Part shown: positions 27,907 through 35,780 of the stretch, piece after piece
How the letters are laid out: each line of letters opens with the position of its first letter
Position numbering within the stretch: the first letter of the stretch is position 1
Assembly (NCBI GenBank): GCA_014381825.1
Contig: JACNKX010000094.1
Coordinates: 29,094-93,093, forward strand
Length of the DNA stretch: 64,000 nucleotides
From: Planctomycetota bacterium
GTDB lineage: Bacteria > Planctomycetota > Planctomycetia > Pirellulales > Pirellulaceae
Direction: 5' to 3'
Notes under the pieces: generated by a model
What the model was told of the DNA's origin: nothing
The model's database searches: none
What the model saw: only the letters and a program-made list of their open reading frames with translations
Program-made: the position numbers and the translations under genes

Positions 27907-29397
27907 CTACCGAGGTCCCGGGGCATTGATCTTTACAGCGCCTCGATCTTCGCCTGGGGTCGTGTCGCGATACTCGGCTTCCTTCTTCGCGATTCGGTCA
28001 CCGGTCTCGCGATGGAACGAGTCTCGCGAAATGTTTTTCGGCACGCTGTCGCCGGTTTCTTCTACCCACTGTGCCAGCAATTTGCTCAACTGTTGTTTCG
28101 TGTCGGCAAAGGCGGGATCGGCGGCGAGGTTGGTCAGTTGGTGCGGGTCCTCGCGGTACTCATACAGCTCTTCCGCAGGTCGCGGGGACAGGAAGACGTC
28201 GGCTTGAGCGGCGCTCAGCTTCTTGCTGTCCCGTAGCGTCAGCAGCTGCTGATGCGAGATCGATCGAACAGAATCTGCCGGCCCCTGCCAGGATTGATAG
28301 GGACGGTTGTTGCGGATGTAGAGAAATCCATCGGCTCGAACGCTGCGGCCATGAGCTTCATAGTCATGCCAGTTGTGCTCCGAAAATGCGTAACGTCGCA
28401 CTTGGGTGGAGGGGTCACTCAAGATTGGCTTAAGGCTGACGCCTTGCATCGTCTCCGCAGACGCCACGCCAGCGACGTCGAGGATTGTCGGAGCGAGATC
28501 GATGGCACTGACCAGACTCTTGGTCGCGACACGCTTCTTTGTCATTGCGCTCGGCCAATGAGCAACGAGCGCCGTCTTCATCCCGGAATCGTGCAAACGA
28601 GTCTTAGCGCGAGGAAATGGTCGACCGTTGTCGGCGAGCACAAAGATCAACGTGTTGTCGAGTTGTTCTTCTTCCTTGAGAGCTTGTACGACCTCGCCGA
28701 TGTAGTGATCGAAGCGTGTGACTTCGTTGTAGTACGAAGCAAGGTCGTCGCGCGTCCCCGCTTCATCCGCCAAAAACGGCGGAACGATCACGTCGTCGGG
28801 GTGATGCTTCGGACCGTACTTGTCCGCTTTCCAATCCTTGTCGGCGTCCCACGCTCGATGAGCGTCGTAAGCCGCGAACCAAAAGAAGAACGGCTTGTCC
28901 TTCGGGCGTTGTTTCACCGTTTGCACCCATTTCGCATGGCCGCCGCGATTGCCCGGCTCGTTTCCGCCATCGACCAGATCAAACGGTTTGTCCTTGCTAT
29001 GCGAGCCGCCGGGTGTCGGCTTCATGTGGTGTTTGCCAACGATCGCCGTGTAGTAACCCGCTTCACGGAGCAGCGTCGGAAACCAAGGCAAATTGCCATC
29101 GATTGCGAGGTGCAACTCTGCCGCCTTGCCGTTGTTGTGCGGATAGCGGCCGGTAATGATGCTCGATCGACTCGGGCTGCAGCTGCTGGCGGTTAGATAC
29201 GCCTCGTCGAATCGCGTGCCGTTCTTCGCCAATTGGTCGATGTTCGGCGTGCGAGCGGCTCCGTTTCCGTAACAGCCGTAATCGTTCCAGCTGACGTCAT
29301 CCGCGATGAACAGGATGACGTTCGGCTGGTCGACCGCTTTGGCCGTAGGAATCACGGTCAGTAGAGTGAGCAAACCCAGCAGGATATATCTCAACAT
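27907..29397 (-). CDS. Exported Cys-type sulfatase
   Basis: About 496 residues from the ATG at 29397. A signal peptide (RYILLGLLTLLTVIPTAKAV) is followed by the alkaline-phosphatase-fold sulfatase domain. Metal ligands sit in PNVILFIADDVSWNDYG, and the formylglycine motif is SSCSPSRSSIITGRYPHNNG (Cys about residue 73, CxPSR). Other blocks are YTAIVGKHHM, PFFFWFAAYDAHRAW, ASYYNEVTRFDHYIGEVVQA and IFVLADNGRP. The family hydrolyses sulfate esters of polysaccharides or arylsulfates in the periplasm after Cys is converted to formylglycine. Planctomycetes carry many copies. The substrate cannot be read from the sequence. Confidence 0.93.
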   Translation of the reverse strand: MLRYILLGLLTLLTVIPTAKAVDQPNVILFIADDVSWNDYGCYGNGAARTPNIDQLAKNGTRFDEAYLTASSCSPSRSSIITGRYPHNNGKAAELHLAIDGNLPWFPTLLREAGYYTAIVGKHHMKPTPGGSHSKDKPFDLVDGGNEPGNRGGHAKWVQTVKQRPKDKPFFFWFAAYDAHRAWDADKDWKADKYGPKHHPDDVIVPPFLADEAGTRDDLASYYNEVTRFDHYIGEVVQALKEEEQLDNTLIFVLADNGRPFPRAKTRLHDSGMKTALVAHWPSAMTKKRVATKSLVSAIDLAPTILDVAGVASAETMQGVSLKPILSDPSTQVRRYAFSEHNWHDYEAHGRSVRADGFLYIRNNRPYQSWQGPADSVRSISHQQLLTLRDSKKLSAAQADVFLSPRPAEELYEYREDPHQLTNLAADPAFADTKQQLSKLLAQWVEETGDSVPKNISRDSFHRETGDRIAKKEAEYRDTTPGEDRGAVKINAPGPR

Positions 29398-29576
29398 AAG
29401 GTACGTTCCACGGAATTGATGACTCGAAATGCTTACTGCAGAGCGTCCTAACAGCATACTTCAAGTCGAAGTGTGTGCCGATGAGGGCAGAAAAATGCTG
29501 GGTCTTTCGATCTTGCCCCAATTCTTGTTTATCGAGACAATTCCCGTCCTCGCTATATGACGGAAAGGGATTTACG

Positions 29577-30047
29577 GTGCAGCGACTCCATTTCGACGAA
29601 CTACAAGCTGGTGACTGCTGGGAGAGCCAAGCTCGTACAATCACGGAAACCGATGTCGTTAACTTCGCTTGCCTGACCGGTGACTTTGATCCGATGCACG
29701 TCGATCACGAATTCGCGGCAGAAACTCCGTTTGGCCGCCCGGTCGCTCACGGACTCCTTGGTCTCGCGTATCTCGCCGGACTCGGTACCAACGCGCCGAA
29801 TGTTCACACAGTCGCTTTCCTCGGAATCAAGGACTGGAGTTTCAAAAGGCCTATCCTCGTCGGAGACACAGTACACGCGGTCACCACTGTCGTCGCAACG
29901 ACCGCGTCCAACCGATGTCGAGGCCGCGTGACATGGCGACGCGAACTCGTTAATCAGGCGGGCGAGGTCGTTCAAAGTGGAATTTTTGAAACGGTAGTCG
30001 CAGTCTCCCAGACCCAATCGATACCGCTCGGGCGAGCGGCCGCCTGA
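29577..30047 (+). CDS. MaoC-like hot-dog hydratase/dehydratase
   Basis: 156 residues from a GTG at 29577. A strong ribosome binding site GGAAAGGGA (29562-29570) ends 6 nt before it, so the 34 codons upstream are not used. The hot-dog fold reads ELQAGDCWESQARTITETDV, VNFACLTGDFDPMHVDHEFA, GRPVAHGLLGLAYLAGL, DWSFKRPILVGDTVHAVTTV and RRELVNQAGEVVQSGIFETV. The catalytic Asp and His of MaoC/(R)-enoyl-CoA hydratases correspond to GDFDPMHVD. Substrate probably an enoyl-CoA or 3-hydroxyacyl-CoA. It lies between the sulfatase gene and the convergent SUI1 gene, whose end is 7 bp away. Confidence 0.88.
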   Translation: MQRLHFDELQAGDCWESQARTITETDVVNFACLTGDFDPMHVDHEFAAETPFGRPVAHGLLGLAYLAGLGTNAPNVHTVAFLGIKDWSFKRPILVGDTVHAVTTVVATTASNRCRGRVTWRRELVNQAGEVVQSGIFETVVAVSQTQSIPLGRAAA

Positions 30048-30054
30048 TTCGTCT

Positions 30055-30399
30055 TCAACCCTTCACGCGATAGCCGAGCTCCACCAAAGCCTCGCGAATA
30101 CGTTCGACGTGCTTGCCTTGGATTTCGAGAGCGTCTTCTTTGATTGCGCCACCAGCTCCGCAAGCAGTCTTTAGCATACTAAGCAGTAAAGGCAAGTTGT
30201 TGCCCCTCGCGGGTAAGCCTCGCACAATGGTTACGACTTTCCCCTTCTTGCGTTTCTCGACGGCGAGCTTGGCTGTTTGCTTCTCTGGTGGAATTCGAGG
30301 TGTCGGCGCAGGTGGACACTGACACTCATGTTCTAGCTTGCCGCATCGTTCGCACTTCGGCGGCTGATAGAACTCGGTGCCGGCAAATAAGCGACCCAT
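30055..30399 (-). CDS. yciH: SUI1/eIF1-domain translation factor (YciH-like)
   Basis: 114 residues. The N-terminal half has a small Cys cluster (CERCGKLEHECQCP) that can bind zinc. The C-terminal half is the SUI1/eIF1 fold: KGKVVTIVRGLPARGNNLPL, KTACGAGGAIKEDALEIQGK and VERIREALVELGYRVKG. E. coli YciH is a bacterial eIF1-like factor that affects start-codon selection. A bacterial SUI1 protein often lies alone, as here. A 30-bp perfect inverted repeat separates it from the oxidoreductase gene upstream on the same strand. Its end nearly abuts that of the MaoC-like gene. Confidence 0.93.
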   Translation of the reverse strand: MGRLFAGTEFYQPPKCERCGKLEHECQCPPAPTPRIPPEKQTAKLAVEKRKKGKVVTIVRGLPARGNNLPLLLSMLKTACGAGGAIKEDALEIQGKHVERIREALVELGYRVKG

Positions 30400-30411
30400 G
30401 ATCCTCTTCCC

Positions 30412-30487
30412 GTAGGCCGGATCGAGCGCAGCGCTGCTCCGACACGACCAACAATGCCGGAGCAGCGCTGCGCTCGATCCGGCCTAC
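30412..30487. repeat. Perfect 30-bp inverted repeat between yciH and the oxidoreductase gene
   Basis: Left arm 30412-30441 and right arm 30458-30487 are exact reverse complements around a 16-nt loop. The arm begins GTAGGCCGGATCGAGCGC. It lies downstream of the minus-strand oxidoreductase gene, 7 bp from its stop, so it could end that transcript, but it has no U-tract. It looks like a dispersed intergenic hairpin element. A fragment like its end (GTAGTCCGGCCTAC) occurs at about 27882-27895. Confidence 0.9.
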
Positions 30488-30493
30488 CAAGAA

Positions 30494-31807
30494 TCAACCA
30501 ACTCTGTTCGGCGTGCTCCAGTGATCGCGATACTGGCGCCTTACCAAAGCATTTGCGTCGTCGTTGTTTGTGATTTGTTCTTTCACTGGATCGAAGTGCA
30601 ACACGCTACCGACACGGGCCGCGATGTTCGCTAGATGCACGATGCCTGACGCGAGTTGGCCTGCCTTAACGTCCGCATTCAATTTCGTCTGCGTGCCACG
30701 AATACAATCGAGGAAGTTGGCATGATGACGGGGCAGTTCGACGGGACCTGCATTCTCAGCCAGCAGCTTCATGCGTGGTCCGTACATTTTCCAGCCTTGC
30801 GTGTGTCCGAGAATCATTACGCCATTGGTACCGTAGAAGGCGCAGCCGTTCTCGTAGCCTTCCTGCACATACGGGGACCAAATGCGTTGCTCGAAGATTA
30901 ACTGCTTCTTGCGACCTTGAGGATTGCCGTCGACTGGATACTCGAAGACCGCATACTGCGTGTCGGGGAATTGTTGATCATCATCGAAGAAGTATTTGCC
31001 GCCCATACACGTCGCGCTCGACGGATGCGAGTCGACACCCAGTCCCCATAATGCCACATCAATGTCGTGGACTCCATCGTTACCCATGTCGCCACAACCG
31101 AAGTCGTACCACCATCGCCAAACGCCGTGCAGTAAGTTTGACTGATAAGGAACTAGCGGCGCCGGGCCAACCCAGGAATCGAAGTCGAGGGTTGTGGGCG
31201 GATCACTCGGCTGCTGTTTGCCGATCGAGCCACGACGCTGGCTGTTCCAAGCCTTTGCGACCATGATCTCGCCGATCTCGCCAGCATGCAGTCGTTGCAT
31301 TGCCTCTTCGATCACTCGCGTGCTGCGGCTTTGTGTGCCCACTTGCAGGCACCTGCCGTTTCGTGCGACCGCTTCCGACATCAAGCGACCTTCGCGAATG
31401 TTGTGGCAGCAAGGCTTCTCGACATAGACATGCTTGCCTGCATCCAGCGCCAGGATCGAAGCCGGCGCGTGCCAATGATCGGGAGTCGCGATGAAAACGG
31501 CATCGACTTCCTTGTCATCAAACACCGTTCGCATGTCCTTGGCCTGCTCGGGGCTCTTCCCGCTCGACGATTTCACTAGCTCAGCCGCTTTCGCTCGTCG
31601 GTTGTCGTCGACGTCGCAAACGTATTTCACTCGTACGTCTTTGTTCGCGGAGAGCAATCGCGTATGTGCGGTCCCCATCCCGCCCGGCCCAATGACGCCA
31701 ACGGTAATCTGCTCGTTCGCAGCCGCCTTCGCGGTCTGGCTCGCCATTGACAGTGCGGCGGCTCCGATACCGGCGGTCTTTAGAAAGTCGCGTCGCTGGG
31801 TTGTCAT
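30494..31807 (-). CDS. Tat-exported Gfo/Idh/MocA oxidoreductase
   Basis: 437 residues. A twin-arginine signal TTQRRDFLKTAGIGAAALSM leads to the mature protein. The NAD-binding Rossmann part reads EQITVGVIGPGGMGTAHTRL (GxGxxG-type) and KYVCDVDDNRRAKAAELV. The sugar-dehydrogenase block DAVFIATPDHWHAPASILAL, KHVYVEKPCCHNIREG and LQVGTQSRS are family signatures. WRWWYDFGCGDMGNDGVHDI contains the Asp-x3-His-like catalytic region. Family members oxidise or reorganise sugars with bound NAD(P). Tat export in the folded state with cofactor is usual for planctomycetes. It is divergent from the DUF1553 gene at 31926, with hairpins in the shared upstream region. Confidence 0.92.
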   Translation of the reverse strand: MTTQRRDFLKTAGIGAAALSMASQTAKAAANEQITVGVIGPGGMGTAHTRLLSANKDVRVKYVCDVDDNRRAKAAELVKSSSGKSPEQAKDMRTVFDDKEVDAVFIATPDHWHAPASILALDAGKHVYVEKPCCHNIREGRLMSEAVARNGRCLQVGTQSRSTRVIEEAMQRLHAGEIGEIMVAKAWNSQRRGSIGKQQPSDPPTTLDFDSWVGPAPLVPYQSNLLHGVWRWWYDFGCGDMGNDGVHDIDVALWGLGVDSHPSSATCMGGKYFFDDDQQFPDTQYAVFEYPVDGNPQGRKKQLIFEQRIWSPYVQEGYENGCAFYGTNGVMILGHTQGWKMYGPRMKLLAENAGPVELPRHHANFLDCIRGTQTKLNADVKAGQLASGIVHLANIAARVGSVLHFDPVKEQITNNDDANALVRRQYRDHWSTPNRVG

Positions 31808-31832
31808 GGCTGGTTCCTTTCGGTTGTCGTCT

Positions 31833-31890
31833 TTCGCTCCGCGAAAGAAACGCTTCGTTCGCGGAGCGAACAGCGAATATTTTGCTGTTC
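31833..31890. repeat. Two consecutive hairpins in a divergent promoter region
   Basis: TTCGCTCCGCGAA at 31833-31845 pairs exactly with 31858-31870. Overlapping it by 3 nt, GAACAGC at 31868-31874 pairs with GCTGTTC at 31884-31890. The block lies between the divergent starts at 31807 and 31926 and could be a dispersed repeat or a regulatory structure. Confidence 0.7.
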
Positions 31891-31925
31891 GTCTTCAATT
31901 CGAGATGCCGTGATTGTATAAATGA

Positions 31926-34900
31926 ATGTTGATGCGTTGCAAACAGAATCACATAAAGGATGTCTCAGGCAAAGGCGCGAAGGCGCAAAGCCCCTGTCGC
32001 TCGGGTGTCCTTTGCGCCCTCGCGCCTTTGCGTGGTCTCCTGATCGTACTAGTTCTGTCCACGCTTACCTGCCAAGCCTCCGCCGCCGAGCCTTCCGCCG
32101 AAGGCATCGCGTTCTTCGAGAAGAAGGTCCGACCGCTGCTGGTTGAAAGATGCATCGACTGCCACACGGGAGATGAGCCAGAAAGCGGCTTGTCGATGGA
32201 TTCGCTTGCCGGGTTGCTGAAGGGCGGCCTACGAGGCCCGGCGATTGTGATCGACAAACCCGAAGAGAGTTTGCTGATCCGAGCGTTGCGTCACGGCGAA
32301 ATTCTGAAGATGCCGCCGAAAGAAAAACTCTCCGCGCGGCTGATCGCTGAAATTGCAACCTGGATCGAGATGGGAGCCCCGTGGCCGAATGCCGAACCAG
32401 TCGCGATTCCACAGAACGAACCTGAGAGCGATGCTATTACGTTTACGGAAGAGCAAAAGACGTTTTGGTCGTTTCAGTCACCGAGCAAATCGACGGTTCC
32501 GGCAGTGAAGGATCAAACGTGGGTGCGATCCTCGATCGATGCTTTCATCCTCCGGAAGCTCGAAGCCGCCAGTTTCCAACCCGCATCACCTGCCATCAAA
32601 CGTGTGCTCGTTCGTCGTGCGACATTCGACTTACTTGGATTGCCACCTGCGCCCGACGAAGTCGATGCGTTTGTCGCCGACGAGTCGCCGCAAGCCTTCG
32701 CCAAGTTGATCGATCAATTACTTGCCTCACCTCGATATGGCGAACGTTGGGGCCGGCATTGGCTTGACGTCGCACGCTACGCCGACTCGAACGGACTGGA
32801 TGAGAACCTCGCCTTCGCCGACGCGTATCACTATCGCGACTACGTCATCGCTGCGTTTAACAAAGACAAACCGTTTGATTGGTTCGTGCAGGAGCAGATC
32901 GCGGGGGATCTCCTCGTGGGACAGGCTTTCAGCCTGTCTAAGAACAACAGGCTGGAAGCCTATTCCACGTGGGATGCACCTTACGAAGGCACCGTCGCGA
33001 CGGGCTTCCTCGCTCTTGGGGCGAAGATGCTGGCCGAAGATGATCCCGTCAAAATGCAGATGGATATCATCGACGAACAAATCGATACTCTAGGGCGAGC
33101 TTTTATGGGCCTGACCTTCGGCTGTGCTCGCTGCCATGACCACAAGTTTGATCCGATTCCGACTGCCGATTACTACTCGCTGGCCGGGATCTTCAAAAGC
33201 ACAAAGACGATGGAGAATTTCGATGTCGTCGCTCGCTGGCAAGAGAAGCCGCTGGCGTCGGCGGAAGCAACGGCAGCGCTCGACGAACACCAGAAGAAGA
33301 TCGAAGCCAAGCAAGCTGACATCGACAAGATGGTTAACGAATCGAACGAAGCCGTCCTCGTCGAGTCTCGGCGGCACGTGGGCGATTACTTGCTCGCCGC
33401 GCTGGAACTTGAGCGGATCAAGAACTTGATCGCTGATGCGACGATCCACGGCAACAACTCCGATCCGACTTCCACGCCAAACTCGCTGCTAATCGAGGCC
33501 GATGAGTTCGATCGCGGCAACGTGCTGCGAGATCGCACGAATTGGGGGAAGGGCATCGGGGTGCTGGTGAACGCGGGCGAAACTCCGAACTTCGCCGAGT
33601 ATGACATCGAAGTCAAAGAAGCTGGCCTCTATCAGATCGAAATTCGAGTCGCCGCCGAAGCTTCGCGTCCAACGATGCTGATGATCAACGGACAACTCGC
33701 CAAGAAGGACGCGGCAGGCGAAGTGACAGGCTCCTGGCTGCCTGATGGACAGAAGTGGTTCGTCGAAGGTTTCTATCATCTGAACGCAGGCAAGAACCTC
33801 ATTCGCCTCGAACAACCGCAATTCTTTCCGCACATCGATAAACTGCTCTTCGTCCCGGCTCCGCCCGAAGCCAGAGCGAGCTCGCCCGCACAGGCCATCC
33901 CCGCCTTTGCCACCGATCCACGAGACGGCATCGTACTCGTCGAGGCGGAGACTGTCGCTCGCGGGAATCTTTCCGTGTTGACCGAAGGCTACGGCGAAGG
34001 AATTGGCATCATCGGCGGTCCGGGTGGATTGAACGAAGGAGAGATCGATGTCGAGATTCCCACCGACGGGACGTATCACGTCGCGTGTCGTTATGCGGCT
34101 GCAGAAGCGAGACCGACGAAGCTGCTCGTTAATGGTCGCGGCATCAATTCGAAGGCGATCGGCGAAGTGACGGGAACTTGGCACCCAGACACGCAACGCT
34201 GGTTCCTCGAGGGTCGAGCTCGGCTCGCCGCCGGCAAATGTGTGGTGCGTTTGGAGCGGGATGGACCGATTCCGCATATCGACAAGATCATGTTCATCGA
34301 AGCCTCGCGCTTCGGCGGGCAGTCAGAAGAGTTCGCTCCGCTCGGCGATTACGAGCCGAAGCCGGAGTTTGCCCAGCAGTGGGCGGACTATTTGGAGAAA
34401 ACGAAGGACGATCCGGCGTCTCCGTTTGCTGATTGGCATGCGGCAGTTGCGCAAAACGTTTCCGTACGCGAGCTGGCTGCAGCATACAACGAACGTGTCG
34501 CGGGAGACATTAAGACTGACAAACCCTTTGCGACAGTGCTGCGCGATCCCGAAGGCCCGTTTAAGATTTCGGACAAGATCGAAATCTACTACGCACCAGA
34601 AGCTCAAGAACGACTTGCCGGTGTGCGAGCTGAAAGGAAGACACTCGCTGACACGATGCCCAAGTATCCCGAAGCAATGGCCGTATCCGATGGCACGATC
34701 GAGAACATCCGTGTCCACATTCGCGGCAGCCACCTCACGCAAGGCCGCCAAGTGCCAAGACGCGTTCCACGCATCTTCACCGGCGACGAATCAACCTCTT
34801 TCGGCGAAGATGTCAGCGGTCGCCTCGAGCTTGCTCGCTGGTTGACTGGCGCGGACCATCCGCTGACCGCGCGTGTGATGGTGAACCGAATTTGGCAGTG

Positions 34901-35696
34901 GCACTTCGGCGAGGGCTTGGTTCGTTCACCCGACAACTTCGGCAAACTTGGCTTACGCCCAACGCATCCAGAGCTGCTTGATTGGCTGGCTGTCCGCTTT
35001 GTGGAATCGGGTTGGTCGATCAAGGAACTGCATCGCACGATCATGCTGTCGTCGGCTTACCAGATGAGTACCGCTTTCAATGAGCAAGCCATGGCCGTCG
35101 ATCCGGAAAATGAACTTTGGTGGCGATTTAGTCGGCGACGAGCCGAGGCGGAGTCGATTCGCGATTCGATTCTTGCGGCATCAGGCCAGCTCGATCTCAA
35201 GATGGGCGGTTCGATGTTGCCGACTGCGAACCGAGCCTACGTGACCAGTACTGCGAATGTCGATCCTGTTGCCTACCAAACAAATCGCCGTTCGGTCTAC
35301 ATGCCAGTCGTTCGAAGCGCCCTGTACGAAGTCTTTCAAGCCTTCGATTTCGCCGAGCCGAGCGTTCCCGCGGGTAAGCGGCAATCCACGACGGTTGCGC
35401 CGCAAGCCTTATTCATGATGAACAGCAAAATCGTCGCGGACGCGACGCGAGCGATGGCCGAGAAACTACTTGAGAACGAAAACGCCGACAACGTAGCTCG
35501 AATTGAGACAGCGTATCGCATTGCTTACGGCCGAACTCCCGAAAAAATCGAAGTTCAACGAGCGTTGAGTTTCGTCGAAGCTTATGCAGAGTCATTGATC
35601 GCCAAAGAAACGTCGCCCGACGAAGCTCGAATCAAAGCCTGGCAGAGCCTTTGTCGCGTTATTCTGTCGGCGAATGAATTTATTTACGTGGAGTAA
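31926..35696 (+). CDS. PSCyt1/DUF1549/DUF1553 cytochrome-type protein with two inserted carbohydrate-binding-like domains
   Basis: 1256 residues if the ATG at 31926 is used; no clear ribosome binding site. A hydrophobic export segment (GLLIVLVLSTLTCQASAAEP) ends near residue 54. Planctomycete cytochrome C domain: CIDCH at 76-80. The DUF1549 domain runs from about 200 (SSIDAFILRKLEAASFQPAS, RHWLDVARYADSNGLDENLA) with a second CxxCH, CARCH at 400-404. Two similar beta-rich modules, about 522-650 and 671-791 (both contain GEVTGxWxPDxQxWF), are inserted before the DUF1553 domain (TARVMVNRIWQWHFGEGLVR, KELHRTIMLSSAYQM, TVAPQALFMMN). It forms a pair with the DUF1501 gene 85 bp downstream. Its N-terminal region and an internal segment contain inverted-repeat elements. 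Confidence 0.9.
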   Translation: MLMRCKQNHIKDVSGKGAKAQSPCRSGVLCALAPLRGLLIVLVLSTLTCQASAAEPSAEGIAFFEKKVRPLLVERCIDCHTGDEPESGLSMDSLAGLLKGGLRGPAIVIDKPEESLLIRALRHGEILKMPPKEKLSARLIAEIATWIEMGAPWPNAEPVAIPQNEPESDAITFTEEQKTFWSFQSPSKSTVPAVKDQTWVRSSIDAFILRKLEAASFQPASPAIKRVLVRRATFDLLGLPPAPDEVDAFVADESPQAFAKLIDQLLASPRYGERWGRHWLDVARYADSNGLDENLAFADAYHYRDYVIAAFNKDKPFDWFVQEQIAGDLLVGQAFSLSKNNRLEAYSTWDAPYEGTVATGFLALGAKMLAEDDPVKMQMDIIDEQIDTLGRAFMGLTFGCARCHDHKFDPIPTADYYSLAGIFKSTKTMENFDVVARWQEKPLASAEATAALDEHQKKIEAKQADIDKMVNESNEAVLVESRRHVGDYLLAALELERIKNLIADATIHGNNSDPTSTPNSLLIEADEFDRGNVLRDRTNWGKGIGVLVNAGETPNFAEYDIEVKEAGLYQIEIRVAAEASRPTMLMINGQLAKKDAAGEVTGSWLPDGQKWFVEGFYHLNAGKNLIRLEQPQFFPHIDKLLFVPAPPEARASSPAQAIPAFATDPRDGIVLVEAETVARGNLSVLTEGYGEGIGIIGGPGGLNEGEIDVEIPTDGTYHVACRYAAAEARPTKLLVNGRGINSKAIGEVTGTWHPDTQRWFLEGRARLAAGKCVVRLERDGPIPHIDKIMFIEASRFGGQSEEFAPLGDYEPKPEFAQQWADYLEKTKDDPASPFADWHAAVAQNVSVRELAAAYNERVAGDIKTDKPFATVLRDPEGPFKISDKIEIYYAPEAQERLAGVRAERKTLADTMPKYPEAMAVSDGTIENIRVHIRGSHLTQGRQVPRRVPRIFTGDESTSFGEDVSGRLELARWLTGADHPLTARVMVNRIWQWHFGEGLVRSPDNFGKLGLRPTHPELLDWLAVRFVESGWSIKELHRTIMLSSAYQMSTAFNEQAMAVDPENELWWRFSRRRAEAESIRDSILAASGQLDLKMGGSMLPTANRAYVTSTANVDPVAYQTNRRSVYMPVVRSALYEVFQAFDFAEPSVPAGKRQSTTVAPQALFMMNSKIVADATRAMAEKLLENENADNVARIETAYRIAYGRTPEKIEVQRALSFVEAYAESLIAKETSPDEARIKAWQSLCRVILSANEFIYVE
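31969..32031. repeat. Inverted repeat inside the 5' coding region
   Basis: The arms 31969-31990 and 32010-32031 are reverse complements at 21 of 22 positions and begin GCAAAGGCGCGAAGG. The unit is translated as the polar N-terminus just before the hydrophobic core of the export signal of the gene starting at 31926. Confidence 0.85.
32915..32969. repeat. Inverted-repeat element inserted in frame in a DUF1549 domain
   Basis: The arms 32915-32937 and 32947-32969 pair at 20 of 23 positions around a 9-nt loop. Each arm also carries a short internal palindrome (ACAGGCTTTCAGCCTGT; ACAGGCTGGAAGCCT). The encoded residues VGQAFSLSKNNRLEAYSTW do not look like the family and interrupt a block that normally runs from EQIAGDLL to ATGFLALGAKM. 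The element has therefore become coding sequence. Confidence 0.88.
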
Positions 35697-35698
35697 TG

Positions 35699-35766
35699 CG
35701 TTGGAGTCCCGCCTTTAGGCGGCTGCCTTATAGCCTCTCGAACCGCCTAAAGGCGGGACTCCAACG
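35699..35766. repeat. Perfect 24-bp inverted repeat between DUF1553 and DUF1501 genes
   Basis: The arms 35699-35722 and 35743-35766 are exact reverse complements with a 20-nt loop. Each arm contains the palindrome-like CCGCCTTTAGGCGG. It fills almost all of the 84-bp gap between the two cassette genes. It may attenuate or process the joint transcript, or simply be a dispersed element. Confidence 0.9.
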
Positions 35767-35780
35767 ATGAGAACAATACT

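Noticed and set aside
30412..30487. CRISPR-like repeat
   Set aside because: Only one inverted pair without regularly spaced direct repeats; no cas genes anywhere in the window.
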